Both the position numbers and the translations under genes were made by a program. From Neomegalonema sp. (GTDB lineage: Bacteria; Pseudomonadota; Alphaproteobacteria; Rhodobacterales; Rhodobacteraceae): 64,000 bases of DNA. The stretch lies in NCBI GenBank assembly GCA_022760435.1, contig JALEFY010000019.1, positions 57,128 to 121,127 on the forward strand, read 5' to 3'. Of the stretch, positions 37,566-44,726 are shown one piece after another; the first letter of the stretch is position 1, and each line of letters begins with the position of its first letter. The notes beneath the pieces were generated by a model. The model made no database searches. It worked only from the letters and a program-made list of their open reading frames with translations, and had not been told where the DNA came from.

Positions 37566-38806
37566 GAGCGCGCCCCCGGCAGCGTTGCGCCCCCGCCGCT
37601 CGCAGCGACCCCGGTGAGATCCCGACGCAGGCGCCGCACCATATCCTCGGGCAAGACATCGCCGATCGGGCGCAAGGACCAGTCGGGCAAGGAGAAAGCC
37701 TCATCGGGATAGAGGTCGCGAAACCGGTTCCACAAGGCTTGGTCCTGGGTCATCTGCGCAGCGGCGACGATCCCGGCGCGGGTGGCCGAACCATCGGCGC
37801 GCAGAAAGCCGCGCCTTTGGAGCAAGGACCGGGTGCGCCAGTCGAAGATTGGCTCGCGCCGGGCCAGGGCCAGGAGCCCTTGGCGCTCATGCACCCGGGT
37901 CTGGAACACCCATTGGCGACGCAGGCTCGCGATCACCCCGCGCGCTGGAGCGAACAGCACCGACAGCACGAACAAGGCGAACAGGCATAGCACGACCAGC
38001 GAGCCGGTCGGCAGGTTCGGCCCGCTCGCTGACAGCGCCGCCCCGGTATAGGCGCCGATCCCGCCGATCGCGGCGGCTATCGGAACCATCGCCAGCGCCC
38101 GATCGGTCCAGAGCCGGGCGGCAGCGGGCGGAATGATGGTCAGGGCGATGATCAGCACCAGCCCCACGGTCTGCAACCCGACCACGACCACCGCCGTCAC
38201 CAGGACCAGGAGCAGCAGATCCAGCCGCGCAACCGGCAGGCCCGAGACCTGTGCAAATTCGCTGTCAAAGGCGGAGGCGATGAACTCCTTGGCCAGCAGC
38301 AGCGCAGCGGCGCTGATTACCAGCGCGCCAATGGCAATCAGCAGCGCATCATTGAACAACAGCCCGGCGGTCGAGCCGATCAGAATGCTCGCCACCCCGG
38401 CCTGTCCGCTCGCGTCCATCTGCTGAATGACGCTGAGCAGCACAACGCCAAGGGCAAAGAAGGTCGAGAGCACGGTGCCGATTGCCGCGTCCTCGTAAAG
38501 CCGGGTGCGGCGCGCGATCCATTGCACCGCCAGTACCCCCAGCGCCGCCGAGGCCGCCGCCCCGATCAGCATCACCGGCAGCGAACGGCCCTCGCCGCCC
38601 AGAACCGCATGGAGGATGAAGGCCAGCGCCACGCCCGGCAAGGTCGCATGGCTGATCGCATCGCTCATCAGCGCCCGCTTGCGCAGCAGGGTAAAGACGC
38701 CGACCACCCCGCCCCCGGCGCCAAGCGCGGCGGCGCCCAGGGCGACAATCGCTGCGTTCCAGCCAGCTTGCAGGGTCAGCGCCGAAAGAAACAATCCTGG
38801 ATCCAT
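37562..38806 (-). CDS. Metal (Mn/Fe/Zn) ABC transporter permease with C-terminal extension
   Basis: 414 residues against about 280-300 for a plain permease. Residues 1-285 are the ABC-3 membrane domain (VFTLLRKRALMSDAISHATLPGVALAF; GLQTVGLVLIIALTIIPPAAARLW). After the last helix (VLCLFALFVLSVLFAPARG) comes an extension of about 120 residues that is basic and helical (RRQWVFQTRVHERQGLLALARREP, LLQRRGFLRADGSATRAG). It resembles a winged-helix, DtxR-like segment seen in some SitC-type permeases. It ends in a disordered Gly/Ala tail. The start at 38806 is the family start; a longer frame overlaps the ATPase gene. Confidence 0.9.
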   Translation of the reverse strand: MDPGLFLSALTLQAGWNAAIVALGAAALGAGGGVVGVFTLLRKRALMSDAISHATLPGVALAFILHAVLGGEGRSLPVMLIGAAASAALGVLAVQWIARRTRLYEDAAIGTVLSTFFALGVVLLSVIQQMDASGQAGVASILIGSTAGLLFNDALLIAIGALVISAAALLLAKEFIASAFDSEFAQVSGLPVARLDLLLLVLVTAVVVVGLQTVGLVLIIALTIIPPAAARLWTDRALAMVPIAAAIGGIGAYTGAALSASGPNLPTGSLVVLCLFALFVLSVLFAPARGVIASLRRQWVFQTRVHERQGLLALARREPIFDWRTRSLLQRRGFLRADGSATRAGIVAAAQMTQDQALWNRFRDLYPDEAFSLPDWSLRPIGDVLPEDMVRRLRRDLTGVAASGGGATLPGARS

Positions 38807-38829
38807 GGATTTGCTTATCCCGTTCTGGC

Positions 38830-39657
38830 TCAGCTCGCCGCGAAGGCTTCGAGCTGGCTCGCCGCCAGCCTTCCGCCATAAGCGGCTTGCAGCTTGGCCG
38901 GGGTCAGCACCTGATCCATCGCCCCTTCGGCGATCACGGTGCCGCTGAGCAGCAAGGCGCGGTCGAAATATTGCGACGCCGTGCCGAGGTCGTGATGCAC
39001 CGCCAGGATCGTGCGCCCGTCTTGCGAGAGCCGATGCAGCACATCGATGATCGCGTGCTCGGTCGCAGCGTCGATCCCGGCAAAGGGCTCGTCGAGCACC
39101 AGCAGCGGGGCTTGTTGAGCGAGCGCGCGGGCAAGGAACACCCGTTGTTGCTGCCCGCCGGAAAGCTGGCCGATCGGGCGGTCGGCGAAATCGGCCATGC
39201 CGACCTGATCGAGAAAGCCGCGCGCCGCGGCGCGATGGCTTGCCCCCGGCCAGCGCAGCCAACCGATCTGCCGTTGCAGCCCCATCAGGGTGACATCGAG
39301 CACCGAGGCCGGAAAATCCCAATCGACACTGGCGCGTTGCGGCACATAAGCAACCTTGTCACGCGCCTTTGCCACCGGCGCGCCGAACAGGGTGCACTCG
39401 CCAGACAAACGCGGGATCAGGCCAAGCGCGGCCTTGAGCAGGGTTGATTTACCGGCACCATTGGGCCCGATGATCGCCATGCGAGCACCGGCGGGCACGC
39501 TCATCGCCACATCCCAGAGCACCGGCTTGCGGTCATAGGAAACCGTGAGACCGCGCACATTCAGGGCGTTCAGGATCTGCCTGTCCCCCCCTCGCGCCTC
39601 GCCTTGCATAGCCTCGACTGGCGATGCATGGAGCTGATGAAGGCTTGCCTGGCTCAT
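38830..39657 (-). CDS. Metal (Mn/Fe/Zn) ABC transporter ATP-binding protein
   Basis: A 275-residue ABC ATPase. Walker A is IIGPNGAGKST, Q-loop YVPQRASVDWDFP, signature LSGGQQQRVFLARAL, Walker B LLVLDEPFAGID, and switch His in LAVHHDL. The YVPQR-x-x-x-DWDFP stretch is characteristic of manganese/zinc importer ATPases. GGAGG is seven bases before the ATG at 39657, which overlaps the stop of the binding-protein gene as ATGA. The first permease follows after 23 bases. Confidence 0.95.
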   Translation of the reverse strand: MSQASLHQLHASPVEAMQGEARGGDRQILNALNVRGLTVSYDRKPVLWDVAMSVPAGARMAIIGPNGAGKSTLLKAALGLIPRLSGECTLFGAPVAKARDKVAYVPQRASVDWDFPASVLDVTLMGLQRQIGWLRWPGASHRAAARGFLDQVGMADFADRPIGQLSGGQQQRVFLARALAQQAPLLVLDEPFAGIDAATEHAIIDVLHRLSQDGRTILAVHHDLGTASQYFDRALLLSGTVIAEGAMDQVLTPAKLQAAYGGRLAASQLEAFAAS

Positions 39658-40643
39658 GCGCTCGCCTCCTGCAAAAGCCCTTGCCAACCGCGGATGGGCG
39701 CGGATCCGCCCAGGGCGCGGGTAATGGTGGTCACGTTATGATCGATCATGCCCAGGTAAGTTCCTTCATAGCGACCGGCCCGCCCCATCGCGTCGGAGAA
39801 CAGCGCCCCGCCGATCTCGACCCGGTGGCCGCGAGCGGCAGCGCCCTCAATCAGCGCGCGCACATTGCGATCGGAGACCGAGGTTTCGACAAAGACCGCC
39901 CGCACCTTGCGCATCACCAACAGATCGACGAGCTCGCGGATGCGCGCCAGCCCCGCTTCGCTCTCGGTCGAGATGCCCTGCACGCCGAGCACCTCATAGC
40001 CATAGGCGCGGCTGAAATAGCTGAAAGCGTCATGCGCGGTGACCAGAACACGGGCCTCGCTCGGCACGCTGGCCAGCACATGGGCGCTGTAACGGTGCAG
40101 CGCCGCGATTTGCTCGAGATAGGCGGCGCTGTTGGCCGCGAAGACATCCGCCATCGCCGGGCGCAGAGAGCTCAGCGCGTCGCGAGCCGCTGCCACCACC
40201 GCGCTCCAGAGCATCGGGTCCATCCAGACATGTGGATCGAAGCGGCCCTCATAGTCCTGATGCGCAAGTCGCTGATCGACCGGCACCGCTTCGCCGAGCG
40301 CGACAACCTGTTGACGGCGCTGCAAGGCGTGCAGGAAATCCTCGAGCTGTGCCTCAAGATAGAGACCATTATGAAAGACCGCATCGGCGCGCACCATCGC
40401 GGCGATGTCCTTGCGGGTCTGGCGATAGCTATGCGGATCCACCCCCGAGCCCATCAGCGCGCGGACCGAAACACCCTCGCCGCCGACAGCGCGCAGAGCA
40501 TCGGCGATCATGCCGGTGGTCGCGGTCACTGCAAGAGGGGCGGCAAGAGGGGTGGCAGCGCCAGCCGGCATTCCGGCCAGCGCGATGGTGCATCCTGCCC
40601 AGACACCGCCCAGCAGACGGCGCCTGGTAATTGAAGGTCTCAT
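39654..40643 (-). CDS. Metal (Mn/Fe/Zn) ABC transporter substrate-binding protein
   Basis: A 329-residue cluster A-I binding protein (ZnuA/MntA/SitA fold). The N-terminus is a twin-arginine-like leader (SITRRRLLGGVWAG). Metal ligands are expected in GSGVDPHSYRQT (His), FDPHVWMDP (His), FVETSVSDRN (Glu) and YLGMIDHN (Asp). The block LVTAHDAFSYFSRAYGYEVLGVQGISTESEAG is typical. A long His-rich loop, the usual mark of zinc-specific ZnuA, is absent, which favours manganese or iron. It is first in the operon, with a Fur-family box overlapping its presumed promoter. Confidence 0.93.
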   Translation of the reverse strand: MRPSITRRRLLGGVWAGCTIALAGMPAGAATPLAAPLAVTATTGMIADALRAVGGEGVSVRALMGSGVDPHSYRQTRKDIAAMVRADAVFHNGLYLEAQLEDFLHALQRRQQVVALGEAVPVDQRLAHQDYEGRFDPHVWMDPMLWSAVVAAARDALSSLRPAMADVFAANSAAYLEQIAALHRYSAHVLASVPSEARVLVTAHDAFSYFSRAYGYEVLGVQGISTESEAGLARIRELVDLLVMRKVRAVFVETSVSDRNVRALIEGAAARGHRVEIGGALFSDAMGRAGRYEGTYLGMIDHNVTTITRALGGSAPIRGWQGLLQEASA

Positions 40644-40672
40644 TGAAGATCCCGTGTGATCGGAACTGCTAT

Positions 40673-40687
40673 TGAGAATGATTTGCA
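40673..40687. promoter_or_regulatory. Fur-family (Fur/Mur) operator upstream of the metal importer
   Basis: On the plus strand TGAGAAT-G-ATTTGCA (40673-40687) matches the 7-1-7 Fur inverted repeat (TGATAAT-n-ATTATCA) at 11 of 14 positions. Read toward the importer, a TTGACG (complement of 40702-40707) lies 14 bases upstream, so the box covers the expected -10 region, a normal repressor position. In alphaproteobacteria this Fur protein is often the manganese regulator Mur. Confidence 0.6.
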
Positions 40688-40781
40688 ACTCCGCCCCTGC
40701 TCGTCAAGGGTGCGGTGCAAAAAACCTTTGTCACACACGCCCTCTCAGCCGCGCTGATCCCTGTCAGGCCCCTTCTCATCG

Positions 40782-40815
40782 GGGGCGCATGACTCATTGG
40801 GGCGCATGATCAATA
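40782..40815. repeat. 17-bp tandem repeat spanning the DUF262 gene stop codon
   Basis: GGGGCGCATGA recurs at 40782-40792 and 40799-40809, a 17-base period. The stop codon of the minus-strand gene (40794-40796) lies between the two copies. Confidence 0.65.
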
Positions 40816-42671
40816 TCGGCTTCCACTTGCTCGGGATCATCGGAATCGGCCCCCGCCAAGGGCCGCTCGCCGATAGCCAGCTCCTCCCAAATCTTCACGA
40901 GCAGGCTCTGCGTCCGGCTCTCGATCGCTTGCTCATCCCAATGATCGTGCTCGATCACCGATTGCACCAGATCGAAAGACGGCGCCTGCGCGGCAAGGAT
41001 CGGCTTTTTCAGCACGAAATCCTTGTTCTCGGCTTCATCATTGGCCTTGCAGGACACCAGCGCCAGATTGCCCAGCGCATGGCAATTGCGATACCAGGCG
41101 CGGTCGGTGGGGAAGAGCTCGAGCCATCTGGAATCCGGCGGCGGGTTCTTGGGAAGGATATGCTCCACAGAGGCCGGACGCGGCGCGCGCTTGCTGTTCA
41201 GATCGTCATCGCCGCGCATCAAGGCCGGCAACCCCTCTCGCCAACGCGCGATCTCCAGCCATTTGACCAGGCAGGCCCGCACACGATCATCATCGAGCGG
41301 TGTCGCCAAGGTGCGATGCGCCTTGAGCCTCTGGCTCTCCTGCAAGGTCAAGGGACCGTTCTGGTTGAACGGATTGCCGTTATTTTTCGTCGCGATCGAG
41401 AGCGCCTTCAGGAAGAATTTCTCTCGCTGCTGATTGGTTTGCTGCGCCAGCGTCAAAGCCATCGCGCGGCGGTGCAACAGGTCGAAACGATCCTCGATCA
41501 TCTTTCGCCGCTGCGCGTTGACGGTTTCTCCCTCTTTCGGCTCGAGCATCGCCAGCCAGTAAACGGCGAGAGGGCGCCACTCGAACCACAAGAAGACGCT
41601 GAGCCGGAACACGTCCTGCTCAAGCTTGTCGGACCCGCCATTCAACAGGGTCTCGCGCAGCCGGACAAAGGCCCGGCAGTAAAGCGCCAATCGATCGAGC
41701 CAGGCCAGCAGCCCCTCGCTGCGGACCTTTTCGGCGACATGATCGCCCAGTTCGATCTCCCAGCCCGAGCGCTGCGGCTTGGCCCGTTCGATCGCATCCA
41801 TACAGCGCAGCAACTCGACGAAATCCGCCCCGGCATCGCGCCGGATCGCATCCCATTTTTGCGTGACCAGCGCTGCGTCCTGCGCGCCCTCCATGATCTC
41901 GGCCAATCGCCCCTTGAGGATGTCGACCGGGTCGAGCCGGATCCCGCGTGCGTTGGAGGACACAAAGATCTGACGGGCCAGATGCTCGTCGGAGACATGC
42001 ACCACCGTGAAGAATACCTGTTCAAGCAGGAACCGGGCAAAGGCGACGAGCCGTGCTTGCTGCTGCTCTTTAACCCCTTCGTGTTTGCTGTTCAGGGGCT
42101 CACCACCGGCGAGCAGCTTGAGCCCGTTCAGAACCGCGCCTTGCACCCGCAAGATCCGATAGCCCATATCGGACAGGCCGGCCCTTCGGGAGGGATAGCG
42201 AACCTTCGCCGCCTCGCCCGGGCGCTGGATCAGCTCGCTCAAGGTGGTATCATTGCCGGGCGCAACCAGGCACCAGGCGCCTTGCTGATCGGCGATCGAC
42301 GCGGAGAGCCGGGCCTTCCAGTCCGTGTCCTCGATCAGGTCGCGCAGAACGCAGATCAGCACCGTGAGACTGGTCAGGCGTTGCAGCCCGTCGAAGATCT
42401 CGATCCGCGCGTCGGGGCCTGCATATAGGATGACCTGGCCCAGATAGTACCAGTTCGAGCGCTGCGCCTCGCCCGCCGGAGCGAGCACGTCGCTGTCGCT
42501 GCCTGCGGCTTCGCACAAGGACTGGTCCTCAAAAGCTTGGGTCAGATCGCTCATCAGCAAGCGACCCTGATCGCCACTCCACTGGAAGTCGCGCTGAACA
42601 CGGGCGGCGCAATACAATCCGTTGCCCAAGAGCTCGGGCAGAGACGATTCTTGGGACTTGATCGGAGGCAA
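40794..42671 (-). CDS. DUF262/DUF1524 single-chain protein, GmrSD-type restriction candidate
   Basis: 625 residues. The N-terminal DUF262 part has VQRDFQWS (residues 25-32, the variant of the usual QRxYxW) and IFDGLQRLTSL (93-103; family consensus is DGQQR, so a Gln is Leu here). The C-terminal DUF1524 part has SVEHILPKN near residue 500, the His-Ile-x-Pro of an HNH-like nuclease, followed by the typical WYRNCHALGNLALVSCKANDEAENKDF. Proteins with this order include type IV modification-dependent endonucleases that use NTP hydrolysis to cut glucosylated or otherwise modified DNA. It is a solo gene with no methylase nearby. A phage-defence role is inference. Confidence 0.88.
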   Translation of the reverse strand: MPPIKSQESSLPELLGNGLYCAARVQRDFQWSGDQGRLLMSDLTQAFEDQSLCEAAGSDSDVLAPAGEAQRSNWYYLGQVILYAGPDARIEIFDGLQRLTSLTVLICVLRDLIEDTDWKARLSASIADQQGAWCLVAPGNDTTLSELIQRPGEAAKVRYPSRRAGLSDMGYRILRVQGAVLNGLKLLAGGEPLNSKHEGVKEQQQARLVAFARFLLEQVFFTVVHVSDEHLARQIFVSSNARGIRLDPVDILKGRLAEIMEGAQDAALVTQKWDAIRRDAGADFVELLRCMDAIERAKPQRSGWEIELGDHVAEKVRSEGLLAWLDRLALYCRAFVRLRETLLNGGSDKLEQDVFRLSVFLWFEWRPLAVYWLAMLEPKEGETVNAQRRKMIEDRFDLLHRRAMALTLAQQTNQQREKFFLKALSIATKNNGNPFNQNGPLTLQESQRLKAHRTLATPLDDDRVRACLVKWLEIARWREGLPALMRGDDDLNSKRAPRPASVEHILPKNPPPDSRWLELFPTDRAWYRNCHALGNLALVSCKANDEAENKDFVLKKPILAAQAPSFDLVQSVIEHDHWDEQAIESRTQSLLVKIWEELAIGERPLAGADSDDPEQVEADIDHAPQ

Positions 42672-42907
42672 GGGAAATCACTCAACAAAAGGGATTAGGA
42701 AAACAAACCGGGGACATTGTCCCGATTCGGTTGAGGCAGTATAGAACGCTGTCCGGAATGCACCATTGAAGTAGACAAAAACTCGCATGGGTGAGTTTCA
42801 CAAGGCGCATACTGTGCCCCTCGCGCCGCGTTCGGCTCCGGAAGGCTTGGCCCGCTCTGAAGAAACGGGTATCCCAACGGAACTCAAGAAAGCTGAGGGA
42901 GCAGGAA

Positions 42908-43324
42908 ATGCGAATTGAGGGACAGGAGAATTTCTCGTCCAAACCGGGCGTGATCTGGGAAGCCTTGCACGATGCCGAGACGTTGAAAGCATGCATTCCC
43001 GGCTGCAAGGAAATCGAGCAGCCGCGCAAGACATCGGTGAAGGCCACCGTCGAGCGCAAGATCGCTCTGATGCCCTTCACGGTCTCGACGCAGGTGGATT
43101 TCGTCGACCGGGTACCGTTTCAGAGCTTCGCGCTGGCACGCAAGGACAGCAAGCTGGCGACGGTGCAGATGGAAAAGACCGCTGAGGGCGGCACAGCGCT
43201 GAAATATGTGCTCGAGACCGAACTGGGCGGCGCCGCTGCCAAACTCGGCCAGAGCGCGATCGAGCCGATGGCGCGCAGCATCCTCACGGAGTTTTTCACC
43301 AATCTGCGTGCGCGGCTCGGTTGA
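42908..43324 (+). CDS. CoxG-like SRPBCC-domain protein
   Basis: A 138-residue protein of the START/SRPBCC superfamily. The start MRIEGQENFSSKPGVIWEALHDAETLKACIPGCKEIE is the standard CoxG family opening, followed by strand-rich segments (SVKATVERKIALMPFTVSTQVDF). In CO-oxidising bacteria CoxG helps anchor CO dehydrogenase, but no cox genes are visible here, so it is probably a lipid- or ligand-binding protein of unknown role. The start at 42908 has AGGGAGCAGGA upstream; the longer open frame (42791) is basic and unlike the family. Confidence 0.88.
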   Translation: MRIEGQENFSSKPGVIWEALHDAETLKACIPGCKEIEQPRKTSVKATVERKIALMPFTVSTQVDFVDRVPFQSFALARKDSKLATVQMEKTAEGGTALKYVLETELGGAAAKLGQSAIEPMARSILTEFFTNLRARLG

Positions 43325-43365
43325 GCTGAAAACGCCGCCAAATGGTCGCACAAGAGGGGGATTGC

Positions 43366-43401
43366 TTGGTCGATCTCCCTTTACCGCCTATACAATGGCG
43401 G
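43366..43401 (+). promoter_or_regulatory. Candidate promoter with overlapping inverted repeat, copper gene pair
   Basis: TTGGTC (43366-43371), 17 bases, TATACA (43389-43394). The -10 lies in the centre of CCGCC-N8-GGCGG (43384-43388 and 43397-43401), an operator-like inverted repeat. It is about 110 bases before the DUF2946-type gene. Confidence 0.4.
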
Positions 43402-43437
43402 CACGATGGCAAAGATCCCTCGGAGCGAGGGCGCAAA

Positions 43438-43463
43438 TCGCGTGTTTGGAGGTCGCGTGTTTG
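43438..43463. repeat. Direct repeat, 11 bp, 15-base period
   Basis: TCGCGTGTTTG occurs at 43438-43448 and 43453-43463 in the leader of the copper gene pair. Confidence 0.5.
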
Positions 43464-43506
43464 AACGACGCCTCCTCCCGGTAAAGACAGGCCTGCATCC
43501 CAGATC

Positions 43507-43872
43507 ATGATACGAGCCCTTCGCGCCTTGCAGCAAGATGTCAGCGCCCGCCTCCTTGCGGGGATGATGGCGCTTGCGGTGCTGCTATCGGGCTCGCTGC
43601 CGACGGTGATCGGTGCGCTCGACCCGCAAGGGCAGATCGTCTTTTGCTCCGGCCGCACTCTGGTGCAACTGAACGGTTCGGGCGATGAGACATCAGGGCA
43701 TCAGGATCAGTGCCCGATTGCCGCGCTCGCTTTCATTGCCCTGCCCGAAGCGCCCGTCGCGCTGGCACCGGGACGATCCGACCTCTCCCGGCCGATGCCG
43801 CCCGCCCCCGATCAGCGGGCTGGACTGGGCGAGAGCGGCGCCGCCTGGCCCCGCGCGCCGCCACTTTCCTGA
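43507..43872 (+). CDS. DUF2946-like small membrane/periplasmic protein
   Basis: A 121-residue protein with an N-terminal hydrophobic segment (LLAGMMALAVLLSGSLPTVIGAL, about 16-38). A small extracytoplasmic part follows with two separated cysteines (QIVFCSGRT and QDQCPIAAL), an arrangement like DUF2946 proteins encoded next to copper-handling genes. It is directly upstream of the PCu(A)C chaperone gene, separated by a structured 102-base gap. The C-terminal Pro/Ala-rich tail looks disordered. The exact role is unknown. Confidence 0.7.
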   Translation: MIRALRALQQDVSARLLAGMMALAVLLSGSLPTVIGALDPQGQIVFCSGRTLVQLNGSGDETSGHQDQCPIAALAFIALPEAPVALAPGRSDLSRPMPPAPDQRAGLGESGAAWPRAPPLS

Positions 43873-43900
43873 AAGTCTGCAACAGACCCTCTGTGTTCAG

Positions 43901-43938
43901 GATACCCGAGCGCCGTTGAACGGCGCCCGACGGGTGTC
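43901..43938 (+). promoter_or_regulatory. Two-tier hairpin in the leader of the copper chaperone gene
   Basis: GATACCCG (43901-43908) pairs with CGGGTGTC (43931-43938), allowing one G-U. Inside it GCGCCG (43910-43915) pairs with CGGCGC (43921-43926) around a TTGAA loop. It ends 36 bases before the chaperone ATG and has no T-run. It could be an attenuator, an mRNA stabiliser or a weak terminator. Confidence 0.5.
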
Positions 43939-43974
43939 ATGAAATCTTGCTGATACTTTCAATGGAATGACATC

Positions 43975-44538
43975 ATGAAATTCGTGAAACTGACCGCCTG
44001 CGCGCTGCTGGCCGGGCTCTGCGCACCGCTGATCGTGCCTGCCCCCCACGCATTTGCCGAACAAAACGCGCCGCAGGCACATGCCGACGCCGCCCCTAAG
44101 AATGAAGCACCGGGCGGCTTTACCTTCGAAACCCCGATCTTGCGCACCAATATCGGCAAGCGCCCTTCGGCCGGCTTTGTCACGATCCACAATCCGGGCC
44201 CGGCCGACCGCCTCCTCGCGGCCGCTTCGCCGCTCTTCGGCTATATCGAGCTGCACACCCACCGCAATTATGATGGCGTGATGCGTATGGAACAGGTTGA
44301 AGCCATCGAAGTGCCGGCGCAAGGCTCCGTCGCCCTGCAACGCGGCGGGCTGCATCTGATGATGTTCGACCCTTTGGAGACTTTGCCGAGCAGCGGCATG
44401 GTGCCGGTGACCCTGCGCTTTGAGAGTGCTGGCGAGATCACCATCGAGATGCCGATCCAGACGCTTGGCAGCCGCCCCCAGCACCAGAAGATGGAACACA
44501 AGATGCAGCACAAAATGCATCACGGGACCACGAACTGA
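43975..44538 (+). CDS. PCu(A)C-family periplasmic copper chaperone
   Basis: A 187-residue secreted Cu(I) carrier; members deliver copper to cytochrome oxidase. A signal peptide (LTACALLAGLCAPLIVPAPHAFA) is followed by the cupredoxin-like domain. The family ligand rule H(M)X10MX21HXM is met exactly by H94, M105, H127 and M129 (IELHTHRNYDG, MRMEQVEAIEV, GLHLMMFDP). The C-terminus adds a His/Met tail (QHQKMEHKMQHKMHH) that could bind more copper. It follows the DUF2946-like gene. Two strong hairpins follow its stop. Confidence 0.93.
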   Translation: MKFVKLTACALLAGLCAPLIVPAPHAFAEQNAPQAHADAAPKNEAPGGFTFETPILRTNIGKRPSAGFVTIHNPGPADRLLAAASPLFGYIELHTHRNYDGVMRMEQVEAIEVPAQGSVALQRGGLHLMMFDPLETLPSSGMVPVTLRFESAGEITIEMPIQTLGSRPQHQKMEHKMQHKMHHGTTN

Positions 44539-44542
44539 CCCT

Positions 44543-44599
44543 ACGCCCGCATTTTGAGCGGGCGTGCAAGGCACGGGGCACTGCTTGAGCCCCGTGCCT
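44543..44599 (+). terminator. Two adjacent hairpins after the copper chaperone gene
   Basis: ACGCCCGC (44543-44550) pairs with GCGGGCGT (44558-44565), and AGGCACGGGG (44569-44578) pairs with CCCCGTGCCT (44590-44599), both perfect. The first begins five bases after the stop. T-runs are missing, so termination would be imperfect or factor-assisted. Confidence 0.6.
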
Positions 44600-44605
44600 G
44601 AATGC

Positions 44606-44656
44606 CCTCTTGCTAACCCTCTTGCCATACCCCCTTGCCATCCCCCCTTGCCAAGC
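44606..44656. repeat. 13-bp degenerate tandem repeat, four copies
   Basis: Units of the form cc(t/c)cttgc(t/c)a(a/t)nc at 44606-44617, 44618-44630, 44631-44643 and 44644-44656. They lie between the hairpin terminators and the oxidoreductase gene. Confidence 0.65.
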
Positions 44657-44726
44657 GACGCCGCCCGCCCGATCCTGTCGCCCAGCGGCGTCATCAAGAT
44701 GGCCGCCTCGCTCCGACAGGTTCCCG

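Noticed and set aside
42908..43324. Carbon monoxide dehydrogenase system around the CoxG-like gene
   Set aside because: No coxS, coxM or coxL genes are nearby; CoxG-like proteins are common without CO metabolism.
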